DNA of 18,008 nucleotides from Asterionellopsis glacialis (GCA_014885115.2 WKLE02006379.1:1-18008); one strand, 5' to 3'. Shown: positions 1-8,862, numbered from the stretch's first letter. A program made the numbers and translations. Notes: generated from the letters alone by a model not told the origin.

Positions 1-34
1 GAGGATATGGCGCGAAACAACTGAACTGTCCACC

Positions 35-52
35 CCCCCCTAAGTAGGGGGG
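35..52. repeat. C6/G6 inverted repeat
   Basis: Six C, then TAAGTA, then six G. CCCCCCTA and TAGGGGGG are perfect reverse complements around a 2-base centre, or a 6-bp all-GC stem with a 6-nt loop. Function is unknown. It lies at the window edge, so any gene it might serve cannot be seen. Confidence 0.6.
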
Positions 53-76
53 TATAGATGATTGTGAATGGACTCC

Positions 77-125
77 TGGTACCAGGTACAGGTACCTTGT
101 ACCAAGTACCTTGTACAGGTACATG
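77..125. repeat. GTAC heptad repeat
   Basis: Seven GTAC tetramers lie in 49 bp, starting at 79, 86, 92, 99, 106, 113 and 119, so they are spaced 6-7 bp apart. The units alternate between GGTACC/AGTACC and TGTACA-like forms, which makes the block rich in overlapping palindromes. Similar but shorter GTAC clusters recur at 4747-4816, 4990-5004 and 16110-16125. This is probably a genome-specific microsatellite; no function is visible. Confidence 0.7.
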
Positions 126-900
126 TGAAAATAAAAAATGATAAATGCCAGTAGTCAATAGTACTGAATATCCATATTATTGTCATTTGCTCTCGATGGC
201 CACTTCTTTTTAAAAAAAAATACAGTTACGGGTTGCAGTAGTAAAGTACTGCACCCAGAGAATTTTATGAAGGTGTGCATTCTGCGCGAATTTGAAATCA
301 CACTGATTTTTTTATGTGCACCGTGCACACAAAATAGGGCAGATGACAGACGGTTTTCAAAGGATTATGTCACTCAAAAAAAATATTGGATGGGCTGGCT
401 TTTTATTTCTAAACATACTCTGGTTAAGGGTGACTGTTGACTCAAAGAGACACTTTTTTCATGTCAGTAAAACTGACCTAAATTGTAGTACTGAAATCTC
501 TCAGTTTCATGTCATGGCTGCACTGATATTCTTTTCTGATGCACCATTCGTAAAAAGTTCTTCTTTTTCCTTTTTTTAGATGTTGTTCTTGTTCTTGTTT
601 TTATCGTTATTGTTATTGTTATTGTTTGTTGTTTGTTGTTTGTTGATCTAATTGCTCGGTTCCATTATCTCTCACAAATGTATTTTTGATACAAACAACA
701 GTGGATTGCTATATATAATATGCATTCAAAATTATGAATAGTACGGTTGCCAACTTTGAACACACAATTTTGATCATAAAACAGGTTGGTGTGGTGTAGC
801 TAGAGAAGCTGTTATATAGGTGTAACTAACTGGAACATCTCAAAGTGCTTTTGTTGTTACTGCTACATCAACAACAAATCAAGCAGGTATTTTATATTGA
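126..900. other. Intergenic, no gene recognised
   Basis: No convincing coding region on either strand. The ORFs of about 86 aa at 180-440 and 316-579 overlap each other, lack any recognisable domain, and start at non-ATG codons or run through A/T homopolymers. Three short perfect hairpins are present: 234-253 (7-bp stem, 6-nt loop), 315-329 (6-bp stem, 3-nt loop) and 463-477 (6-bp stem, 3-nt loop). Confidence 0.5.
583..645. repeat. T/G-rich microsatellite
   Basis: Runs of TTGTTC, TTATTG and then TTGTTTG-type units form a degenerate T-rich simple repeat. It looks like ordinary replication-slippage sequence between genes. Confidence 0.7.
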
Positions 901-960
901 GTGGTATCTTATACCACCTTTCCAGAACAACATGTTATGCACATTGATATGAATGAGTAA

Positions 961-1312
961 CAGTTTATCCATGAAGCAGCAAGGTCTAGGCATCCAAAGA
1001 TCATTTGAATTTTATTGCAAAAAGGCAAGAGTGTAACTATCAATGCTAGAATTGGCAGTAGCAATGTAAGTGATTACAACCATGAGTACCATTGGGAGGG
1101 TGTAACTGCCTTATGGGGCGGCAAAGAAGTACCACCATGGATCTCATGATAGTCATAAGATTCTGCACATGTTGAAGCAGTTTGGAGGTATTAAAGAAGC
1201 ACCTTACAAAGATGATAAGATTAAAATATGTAGTCAAAAGGAACCAGAAAAGAGAGGAACAAAAAAGAGATTGAAAACAAAAAGAGAGGAAAAAAGACAC
1301 CATGGACCTTGA
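961..1312 (+). pseudogene. Decayed ankyrin-repeat fragment
   Basis: In the frame starting at 961 the translation reads FIHEAARSRHPKII, a stop (TGA at 1006-1008), then ILLQKGKSVTINAR. This follows the ankyrin pattern of an AA turn, HPxI/VVxxLLxxG and V-N. The frame goes on to WEGVTALW at 1093-1116. The likeness then resumes one frame over from about 1118 (AAKKYHHGSHDSHKILHMLK, then QFGG) and ends in a Lys/Arg-rich tail at the TGA at 1310-1312. So two ankyrin-like units appear to be broken by one stop and one frameshift; another in-frame stop lies just upstream at 958-960. No start codon or intact flanking exon was found. I infer a dead copy or remnant of an ankyrin-repeat gene. It could instead be a chance resemblance, since the match is short. 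Confidence 0.4.
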
Positions 1313-1799
1313 CTAGTGTAGCAAGAGAGTGCAAATGTGATAATATTTTATATTTAGTAGAGGAAGCTTTTTGTAAATCAACTGTGAACTTGTGTCTTCC
1401 TTGTAAATTGAAAATGGCAAATTCCAAAGGCGTTGAAGACAACTATGCTACAAAAGGTTCGAGCCGATTGAGTTATAAGTTATGAACGTTTTCCGATATA
1501 AAGAATTAAGGATAACGATGTCACTCCCAGAGGAAGCCGGCTTCTCAAAGTTACCCTCAATTCTAAAAATAGGTTATGAGTTGTGATACACTACAATATC
1601 CGGGTTTCTCATGGCGACCCTCCGATTTTGTGCTTTCCTTGCAAACACGAAAGACATCAACACAGACAAAAATAACGCTGTAACAAACCTAGCAGAACGG
1701 CCATCCCCACAAAAGCTCTCACATCTTCGTAAGAGAAGTGAATCGCAGAGTCGGCTATCGTATATCGTCTTCGCTATAGTTTGAAGTTGAACTCATAAC
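1313..1799. other. Intergenic upstream of 1800 gene
   Basis: No gene supported. This stretch presumably holds the promoter and 5' UTR of the plastid-targeted gene starting at 1800. I see no unambiguous TATA box or initiator. The minus-strand ORF at 1221-1442 has no recognisable features. Confidence 0.4.
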
Positions 1800-4073
1800 A
1801 TGCTGGAAGACAGTCAACGGTGGATCTCATTTTTGTTGGTACTGTCTACCTTGATAAACACTGATGCATTTTCTACAAAAAGTCATGGTCGTCGTCTTCC
1901 AACCCCCATTGCTACTGCCACGTGTTCTTCATTTTTTGGGGTGATTTCGCCATCGTCATCATGGGCAAGGGTACAGCGGAAATCGTGTCACTATCATAAT
2001 AATAATATTTTGCTACCACAGCAACACCAAATGGCAGCAACAAATGATGAGAATGAAGCTAAGTTTGAACTCGAAGAATTGTATCGAACAGTAGCCGAAA
2101 ATGATTCAGATTGGTATAAAGAATTTGTTCTTGATGTTCTAGGTGAAGAAACAGCACCATTCGGAATTCTATCAAACCCGGCTACAGTACCAATCAAAAT
2201 GAATGAAACCAAAGATCTTGAAACCTTGACGACGGAGACATCATTGAAAGATGATGAAAGTGACAAGAATGGCGAAGAAATTGCAATAGCGGGCAAGGAG
2301 GAAATAGGTGAAGTAATGACTCAAGATAATAAGAACCAAACACAACTAGTGGAAAAGAAAAAGGACAATGACACTGTAATAGACCAAAAGGAAATAAGTG
2401 AAATAATGGTGGAAGATGGGAGAGATCAAAAACCATCAATCGAAGAGGAGAACGACCTATACGTAGCGTTTGATGAAAACAAATTTACAAATGAAAACAG
2501 TGGCATTGTTACAGATCAAGAGGCTGAAACACCTGCCTTGAAAACATCACCAAAAAATAAAAATATCGATAAGGATGCTACTGTTCCTACTGTTGATGAA
2601 ACCCCCAAACGAAATCAAGTCAAATCTGCCGTTGAAGTTGAAGTAGATGAAATTGTTGGGTCCATTAAACAAATGCTCGAAACAAACGAAGTGGCACCAA
2701 AGAAACAAATGTCAACTCAGATTGAAAAGAATCAGATAGATGACGAGCCTGCATCAAGTATAGTTGAAGAAAAGGAAGCTGGTACAATTACCAAAGACGA
2801 CTTGGACTTGTCTGTGGATGAATTAGTGACCACGCTAGGAAGGCAACCATCTGTACAGGGTAAAGATGCGGGATCATCATTGCCAACAAAGTTATTAGAA
2901 ACAGAGCAACTTTCTTCTGTGAAAAATACTAGCATCAGCACCGAACCGATAGTTGACGATACTAATGACAATGTCAATAACGACAACACAAAAAATAATG
3001 TGGTTCAATTTCGAAATTTATTTACAGGTCAATTTCAAAGTGTACCACTTCAAATTCTTTTAGACTTGGGGTACAATCAAAGCGAAATTCCATACTTACA
3101 ACCTGATGCATTGGAGTTGATAATTGAAGAGCAAATATCCAAACCTAGGATAGGAATTCCTCCTCAATGGAAAATTACAGAAAGCCAATACAAAGCTTTA
3201 CCAGATGATGTTCGTATCATTCCACAATCCGAAGTTGTCCGTATAGAAGAAGAACAAAAATATAAAAGAAACAGGTCCGACCCATCCAATGATCGAAATA
3301 GGCCTCAAGGCAAAGATAGCAAGGCGATGTCAGAAAGCGACAGGAAGTTTGAAAAGTTGGAAAAAGAAACTCGTGGACCTCGCAAACAACCAAGACCAGA
3401 AAGTAAAGTATCAAATGAAAAGAAAAGACAGATGATTCCAACGAAAACCGATTATGACGGTGATGACGAATTCAGTGAACGTCCAAGTCGAAAAAAAGGT
3501 CGGCCGTCACGGCGAGGCATAAATGGCAACGACGATGAACGGCGTATTTACTCCGGCCGTGCTGACCCTCCCGCTCAGGAAAGGCGAAGGAGAAGCAAAA
3601 AGGCTCAAGGGCCCACAGTTGCAAGAAGACAAGACCCTCCTGGTAATCGATTTTGGCCTGGTATGGATACCTTTCGAGGTCTTCTTGCTACTGAATCCGA
3701 AATGCGACTACGCATACTGGGAAGAGGTTGGACTGATGTTATCCGTGACGAAGCCGACTGGAGACTAAACACCTACAAATCTTGGCTGGAGATGTTGGAT
3801 GAAGGTGTTGGTACACCTATCATGGAAAGTCGGAGTGATCGTGACCGCAAAATGCGACAGAAATATATTGTAACAGAATCACCTCCAAGAAGGTCCGAAC
3901 GACAAACCAGACGCAGGGAGCCAGAAACACATGTGAAGGGGAGGAAGTACAACCGTCTATCGGACAATAACGAAGCGAGGAGAAAACCACGCTCAAAACG
4001 GGCTGAAGACAATTCAAGAAATCCAGATGTCAAAAGGCGACGAAGGCGAGACGATGATTCGTATAGAAACTGA
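1800..4073 (+). CDS. Plastid-targeted protein of unknown function, 757 aa
   Basis: I do not recognise the family. Start: the ATG at 1800 gives a hydrophobic signal peptide (about residues 8-22) followed by TDA-F24-STK. That is an ASAFAP-like cleavage site with a basic Ser/Thr-containing transit region after it, so delivery to a secondary plastid is predicted. Residues about 75-400 are mostly acidic, Lys/Glu/Asp-rich and probably disordered. Within them a 30-codon unit is duplicated in tandem (residues 168-197 and 198-227, exactly 90 bp apart). Two compact blocks follow. Block 1, about 401-465, starts VVQFRNLFTGQ and looks alpha-helical. Block 2, about 617-675, contains FWPGMDTFRGLL, LRILGRGW and DWRLNTYKSWLEMLDEG. 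The stretches between and after the blocks are Arg/Lys-rich, and the C-terminal tail (about 680-757) is very basic, which suggests contact with RNA, DNA or thylakoid-surface phosphates. No intron is needed. The reading frame is certain; the function is open. Confidence 0.85.
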   Translation: MLEDSQRWISFLLVLSTLINTDAFSTKSHGRRLPTPIATATCSSFFGVISPSSSWARVQRKSCHYHNNNILLPQQHQMAATNDENEAKFELEELYRTVAENDSDWYKEFVLDVLGEETAPFGILSNPATVPIKMNETKDLETLTTETSLKDDESDKNGEEIAIAGKEEIGEVMTQDNKNQTQLVEKKKDNDTVIDQKEISEIMVEDGRDQKPSIEEENDLYVAFDENKFTNENSGIVTDQEAETPALKTSPKNKNIDKDATVPTVDETPKRNQVKSAVEVEVDEIVGSIKQMLETNEVAPKKQMSTQIEKNQIDDEPASSIVEEKEAGTITKDDLDLSVDELVTTLGRQPSVQGKDAGSSLPTKLLETEQLSSVKNTSISTEPIVDDTNDNVNNDNTKNNVVQFRNLFTGQFQSVPLQILLDLGYNQSEIPYLQPDALELIIEEQISKPRIGIPPQWKITESQYKALPDDVRIIPQSEVVRIEEEQKYKRNRSDPSNDRNRPQGKDSKAMSESDRKFEKLEKETRGPRKQPRPESKVSNEKKRQMIPTKTDYDGDDEFSERPSRKKGRPSRRGINGNDDERRIYSGRADPPAQERRRRSKKAQGPTVARRQDPPGNRFWPGMDTFRGLLATESEMRLRILGRGWTDVIRDEADWRLNTYKSWLEMLDEGVGTPIMESRSDRDRKMRQKYIVTESPPRRSERQTRRREPETHVKGRKYNRLSDNNEARRKPRSKRAEDNSRNPDVKRRRRRDDDSYRN
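2301..2480 (+). repeat. 90-bp in-frame tandem duplication
   Basis: GAAATAGGTG at 2301 and GAAATAAGTG at 2391 mark two 30-codon copies inside the acidic region of the 757-aa protein (EIGEVMTQD versus EISEIMVED at their starts). The copies have diverged strongly toward their 3' halves, so the duplication is old. Confidence 0.5.
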
Positions 4074-4746
4074 ATGGGACTATGGCATGTGAACTTTGAT
4101 CTTGATAGTTCGACTCCATGTGAACCTCATATTGCTATCATAAATTTCAGCGAATAAATTGTCAGTATTGTAGTCAACTCAGGTTATCAAATATAAATCC
4201 AAAAGCTGTAGAACAAGAGACTTTGTTTGTAGACTTTCATATAAATTTGTTTATAGCATTATTTTCTATCGTACGGATACAAGCATAATTTGACTAATTG
4301 CTCTTCTTTTTTAGTTTCTTGTGGAGACCTACAAATTTTTTTATCTCTCTATGACCATGTTTTTATGTTTACAAAACAAACTTGTCCAACAAACTCCTGA
4401 CCAAGATGATGATCATGTCGATGACTGAAAAGATCCATATCCACCACTTTCCGTGGAAGAATCACATGCATTACCAACACCAAATGAAGACATCTGCACC
4501 ATTGTTATCATCATCATAATCACTTTCCTCATCGTAACTAAGTCCATTCCAGTGTGGATTTGTCACCTCGTCCGAAGAGGTTGGTGACAATATCGAATGA
4601 CTACGTATCTGGCGATGAACTTGGAATAATGTTCAAAGTAAGTGGCAAGTATGTAGTGATATTACAACTAGTTTCATAAGAGTGAGTTTGATTTAAAATG
4701 ATTAAAATACAGTAAAAGTGAGATCAGATCCTTTTGTGATGTTTGT

Positions 4747-4816
4747 GTACAATTGAGTAGTAAAGTATCAGGTAATCCTGTACAGGTAGGTACCATGAAA
4801 AAACTGTACACTGTAC
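4747..4816. repeat. Dispersed GTAC cluster
   Basis: GTAC occurs at 4747, 4780, 4790, 4806 and 4813, including CTGTACAGGTAGGTACC and ACTGTACACTGTACACAG. It has the same flavour as the dense repeat at 77-125. Confidence 0.45.
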
Positions 4817-4986
4817 ACAGACCGCATGAAGGACGGACGAAGGGGCTGCTCGAAATTTTTATACGTGCAACAGACAGAGACGCAAGGCGCCCGACACTAC
4901 TCATAGTTTGTTAGTACATGATACCCGAGAGGGAAAGAATACCGTCTTCCAGGTACGCCTGATACGGTAGAATCTTAAAAATATCT

Positions 4987-5016
4987 CTTGTACGGTACCT
5001 GTACGTTGATACAAGG
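4987..5016. repeat. GTAC-centred inverted repeat
   Basis: CTTGTA at 4987-4992 is the reverse complement of TACAAG downstream, and the centre contains GTACGGTACCTGTAC. This could form a cruciform or hairpin. Function is unknown. Confidence 0.4.
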
Positions 5017-5465
5017 GGCCTTTTTTGAGAGGGCGGCGCAGGGCCATTCGATGCCCGGATGAGTTGCACGTTGCACCATCACACTACGGTACCCATTCTC
5101 CCGGCGCGCCCCCCCTTCTTCGCCTTCGCATTTGTTGCATCCCGCCAAGTGCGACTTTTTGAGTTTTGAGCCCTTCGTTTATATTTTATATAAATGTTAT
5201 TATACTCCTCCTTGTTTGACTCAGCCTGACAACGCTGCTCAACGCAAGACAACGGGACGCCTGCAGTCTTCCTTTTCACACCCAAAAGACAACCAGACAC
5301 ACATCACCGATACATTATATTAATATCAATTGAACCAGACTGCTTCTATTGTATCAATTCGAGTCTGCAAGGGTAATTAATAACCACCATTGACTCCATC
5401 ATCCGTATAATAACTACTCTTTGTCAACATTAGTATTATAACATTATAATAATACAATAGCAAGT

Positions 5466-7152
5466 ATGGGTTGGAAGAAAAAAATGGAACGGGCTCGGCG
5501 ACTGCACCGTCCATCTCTCAAGGATTGGGAATGTGATGGGTTGTACGATACATTCCCTGCCTTTGTCCAACAGTTAGTTCAACAGGGACAAGATGATCAT
5601 GGCTTGTCATATTCGTCGTACAGTGCGGTTGAGAATGGTCCATCGTCCACTAAATTACCGATCGTACTGGATTCCCAAAAAATATCTACAACGGAATTTG
5701 GTGACGTGTACGAAGAAAAAGAAATCCCTTGTATCATACGGAATATACCCATGGGGTCATCATCGTCGTCGTCGTCATCATCATCTTGCACGGATAAGGA
5801 ATGGCCCGCTTTGACCAAATGGCAATTGGATGCGTTGGAAGAGGATGAAGATTTGCGGAATCGTTATTTTAAATGTGGAGAAGATGATGATGGGAAAAGT
5901 ATTAAAATCAAATTGAAATATTTTATGAAATATTTACATTCCAATAAAGATGATTCACCCTTGTATATTTTTGATTCAGCCTTTGATGAAGACAAATACG
6001 CCAAACGAATTTTAGGTACGTATGTTTACTAAGTTTTTGCTTTTTGGTTGTAGACTAGTTTGGGGAATGAAATCAAGTGAGATTTGGAAAAGCAACTTGT
6101 GGGGGGGGATCTATCTACAAAGAATGGGAGCTTGTGATACAGAAATCTAATCGAATCTAACGATAAATCCTTTTTCTTCTTCTTCTTTGCAAACAAACAC
6201 ACCAATAGCTGATTATCGTGTACCAAATTATTTTCGAAATGATTTATTTCGGTTTGTCAGTGAAAGTCGTCGTCCACCGTATCGTTGGTTTTTAGTAGGT
6301 CCGGAACGGTCCGGGACAACGGTACATATTGATCCCTTGGCGACAAGTGCATGGAATACCTTGATTTATGGTAAAAAACGTTGGGTTTTGTTTCCTCCCT
6401 GGGTACCCAAACATATCGTCAAGGGATCCGATGGGTGCATTCGGAGTGATGAAGATGATGAAGCTATCCATTATTTCATGACAATTTTGCCTCGAATGAA
6501 ACGCAAGGCCCATGCTGTGGGGAATACAGGTGATTATACCGACTTTACATGTTATGAATTTACGCAAAATGCAGGAGAAACGGTATTTATTCCCAATGGA
6601 TGGTGGCATGCCGTGTTGAACTTGACTCATACCGTGGGTGTCACGCAAAATTTTTGTTCTCCCAAAAATTTTAATAAAGTATGGATCAAAACACGAACTG
6701 GACGAAAACGTATGGCCTACAAATGGCTTTGTCAATTGGAAGAGCATTATCCTCATTTGGCATCACGAGCAAAAGCTATGAATCGACGTGATAACTTTAT
6801 CATGAAGTATGATCCACGAGAAATACGAAAACGCGAAAAGAAGGAGGAAGAAGAACGACGTCGTCGTCATGAACAGAAACAACAAAAAAAACGATCCAGA
6901 AAACATCATCATCATCATCATCATCATGACCAACAACATTCTCAGAAGAGTCATCATCATGATGATCATTGCAGTAGTAATGGTACTTCGAAACAGCAAC
7001 AACAACAACACGAAAAGGTGGATATGATTGAATCCTATCAAAAAGATCATCGTCACAATCGTCATTTCTATTCGCAGAGTCGAAGTACTAGTACCGGAAC
7101 TATGAATTCTTCCACTCGTGATACCAAACGAACACGTCATGTATCACCTTGA
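5466..7152 (+). CDS. JMJD6: JMJD6-like JmjC 2-oxoglutarate oxygenase
   Basis: Two exons, 5466-6015 and 6209-7152, joined by a phase-1 GT-AG intron give a 497-aa protein. Splicing restores ILADYRVPNYFR, which aligns with the animal JMJD6 region LEDYSVPEFFR. The catalytic core is intact. RSGTTVHIDPLATSAWN supplies the Fe(II) ligands His223 and Asp225, and NGWWHAVLNL supplies His317. Asn233 and Lys240 (GKKRW) sit where JMJD6 has its 2-oxoglutarate contacts. JMJD6 family members hydroxylate lysines of splicing factors in the nucleus, and arginine demethylation has also been claimed. The protein is longer than human JMJD6 (about 400 aa) because of a 10-Ser run (98-107) and a low-complexity tail (about 385-497). 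The tail contains an Arg/Glu helix, eight consecutive His (416-423), more His clusters and five Gln. It converges with the PNPOx gene at 7499. Confidence 0.92.
6016..6208 (+). other. Intron in JMJD6-like gene
   Basis: The donor is TTTTAG|GTACGT and the acceptor ACCAATAG|CTGAT; length 193 nt, phase 1. Without splicing, exon 1 ends at TAA 6030-6032 and the JmjC domain is lost. Family alignment across the junction supports these exact borders. Confidence 0.9.
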
Positions 7153-7498
7153 AATAGTAATATACTTGACAAGAAAAGGAATTGAGTTGTGAGACGAACA
7201 TGCCGACAAGAAAAACCTCATGAATGGAAGGAGGGCACCAAAAAACAGTATCACGTCAGTCGAATATCGTAATATATATATCCTGAAGATAGACGCTATA
7301 AAGAGAGAGGGAGATAGAGAGAAATCAAATCAACAATCGCACAAATCAAGCAAAGAAGTAGTATATATATATCAATGTTTTACTATTTCATAATTACTTT
7401 AGTAGCTATAATAGGAGGGGAAAAGCCTTTTGTTCTTGTCACTGTTTTGGTTTTGAAACTCTATACTACATTGTATATTGTACGTGTGATTACATTGC
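7153..7498. other. Convergent intergenic region
   Basis: This is the 3' flank shared by the JMJD6-like gene (+) and the PNPOx gene (-). It is AT-rich, with TATATATA stretches at about 7272-7281 and 7360-7370 and a purine run GAGAGAGGGAGATAGAGAG near 7302-7320. The 106-aa plus-strand ORF at 7375-7695 runs antisense into the PNPOx gene and has no protein character. No gene seen. Confidence 0.5.
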
Positions 7499-8389
7499 TT
7501 ATGGATTCACTCTATTTTGAGTCCATGCTGTTGTTCCTTCATCATTATCATTGGTTGACAATTCATCAATTTGTCGATAATTATCACCCAACCGAAGATA
7601 GTCTACATGTTTGGGTAATAATAACATTAACAAAAATGTATCTGGTACAGGTACAACCTTACCATCTTCATCACGTCCACCTGATGGGAACGTAGATTCA
7701 CCACTGTAAGGAATACCAGGATCTGTCCAAAAAAATTGTTCACGTGCCATATCACTTAAATTCCCCCATTGTTCTTTACGTGCTTTCATCAGAAAGGGAT
7801 CATTGTCGTATTTGAATTGCCCACCACCTACAAACATCAAATTACCACGTATCCTGTATTGTTCACTTGACTTGGAAAACCACCAGACCATTTCAGCACC
7901 CTTCGAAGTACTTGTAATTTCAGAAACTTTGTTGGATCGAGTATCGGTAATCATTTTCATAATACATGATTTACCATCGCATTCAACAAATGGAGCAGAA
8001 CTTTCGTCTTTATCAATGTTTTGAAATCCACGAAATACAACAGTTCTGCATCGTGGTTCATTTGTGGTTGGGTCTACGGTAGCAATTTGAACATAATTAC
8101 CACCACGAATTTTACGCGATCGTGCGATAGATGTTTCAATCATGGATCTCCAACTTTGCAAAGTAGTAGTATCGTTATCCTGCTTACTGGTTGTACCAAT
8201 ATCAGATATACCAACATTGTCGTTGGTAGAAGATGATAAGGATGACATGGATGATCTGCTACTACTTCCTACAAAACCTCGTGACACGTTGTTGACTAAC
8301 TTTCTTGAAAAAGAAGGGTTTACTGCAAATGCTGCCGATGGTGTCGTCGCTGTTGCAAGGTACAAATAAACTAGACGGCTCACCAACAT
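7499..8389 (-). CDS. Alr4036-type PNPOx-like flavoprotein, plastid-targeted
   Basis: 296 aa, single exon. The N-terminus LYLATATTPSAAFAVNPS is a signal peptide ending at an ASAFAP-type site (cleavage before Phe21), followed by a Ser/Arg-rich transit segment, so the product should reach the plastid stroma. Residues about 77-296 match the pyridoxamine-5'-phosphate-oxidase-like Alr4036 family. Matches include GGNYVQIATVD, RTVVFRGF (117-122), the TDTRSNK phosphate-binding style motif (148-154), EMVWWFSKSSEQYRIRG, W/LSD..R..FFW.DPG, and a family-typical ending W..NRVNP. Members bind FMN and are thought to oxidise pyridoxamine/pyridoxine phosphate or a related substrate. The true substrate of this subfamily is not settled, so I do not name it PdxH. 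The domain is complete. Confidence 0.88.
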   Translation of the reverse strand: MLVSRLVYLYLATATTPSAAFAVNPSFSRKLVNNVSRGFVGSSSRSSMSSLSSSTNDNVGISDIGTTSKQDNDTTTLQSWRSMIETSIARSRKIRGGNYVQIATVDPTTNEPRCRTVVFRGFQNIDKDESSAPFVECDGKSCIMKMITDTRSNKVSEITSTSKGAEMVWWFSKSSEQYRIRGNLMFVGGGQFKYDNDPFLMKARKEQWGNLSDMAREQFFWTDPGIPYSGESTFPSGGRDEDGKVVPVPDTFLLMLLLPKHVDYLRLGDNYRQIDELSTNDNDEGTTAWTQNRVNP

Positions 8390-8526
8390 TTTTTTGTGGA
8401 CAAGTGTCGTGCACTATTCTGCGATGATGGCACTCCTATACCGGTGTCACCAAAGTTAAATCAGGATCAAAAGCAAGGTGGGGGGTGAAAAATTCTACCT
8501 ACAGAAAAGCATCAATGAGTCAGTGC

Positions 8527-8862
8527 TCAGTAGAGTGAATCGGTGATGGTGGGGGGGCACAGGTTCTGCAAGAGCAAGATGATAGAAGATACCGGTACAG
8601 ACACCCGCGAAGAACGAAATAGCGCGCAAACAATGAGCGAGACATCAACAAAATGAACACTCCTTTGCTGAACATTATATTCTTCGGCAGTATTGGGAGA
8701 AAGAAAAATGAGCTGTCCTTCGAAGCTTTTTTTTTCCTGCTTTGATTGGATCCGCATCAAACGGCACAAACCTTCATTTTTTCTAGATCTTCTCTTGACA
8801 TTCTCGGTAGTTTTGACAGATTCATCGCCGTCAGTCTGTGTAATACTCTCCGAACACCCCAT
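8527..8862 (-). CDS. Doubtful 111-aa ORF with MGCxxS start
   Basis: It starts at an ATG and begins MGCSES, which fits the N-myristoylation consensus (Gly2, Ser6) with Cys3 available for palmitoylation. A charged Lys/Arg-rich segment follows (about 22-46), then a less protein-like hydrophobic C-terminus. The start lies 96 bp upstream of the ureG start in divergent orientation, and the stop lies 137 bp before the PNPOx start. No family is recognised. The first 75 residues look more coding-like than the rest, so the real gene could be spliced or the ORF could be chance sequence within a shared promoter. Confidence 0.3.
   Translation of the reverse strand: MGCSESITQTDGDESVKTTENVKRRSRKNEGLCRLMRIQSKQEKKSFEGQLIFLSPNTAEEYNVQQRSVHFVDVSLIVCALFRSSRVSVPVSSIILLLQNLCPPTITDSLY

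Larger units (their letters stand above)
4074..5465. other. Long intergenic region, 1.4 kb
   Basis: No intact gene found. Contents I can name: the 3' flank of the 757-aa gene, a possible minus-strand coding remnant at 4471-4640, GTAC clusters at 4747-4816 and 4990-5004, and a GC-richer stretch (about 5020-5110) before the JmjC gene. The segment just before 5466 is AT-rich with repeated ATTATAA/AATAATA strings and is presumably the JmjC 5' UTR and promoter. The short ORFs at 4674-4904, 5079-5300 and 5132-5323 show no coding character. Confidence 0.45.

Noticed and set aside
6292..6756. 154-codon ORF antisense to the JmjC exon 2
   Set aside because: The plus strand encodes all JMJD6 catalytic motifs here; the antisense frame has no family character.
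7375..7695. 106-aa plus-strand ORF
   Set aside because: It runs antisense into the C-terminal part of the PNPOx-like gene, with a hydrophobic featureless translation. It is a shadow of the real gene.
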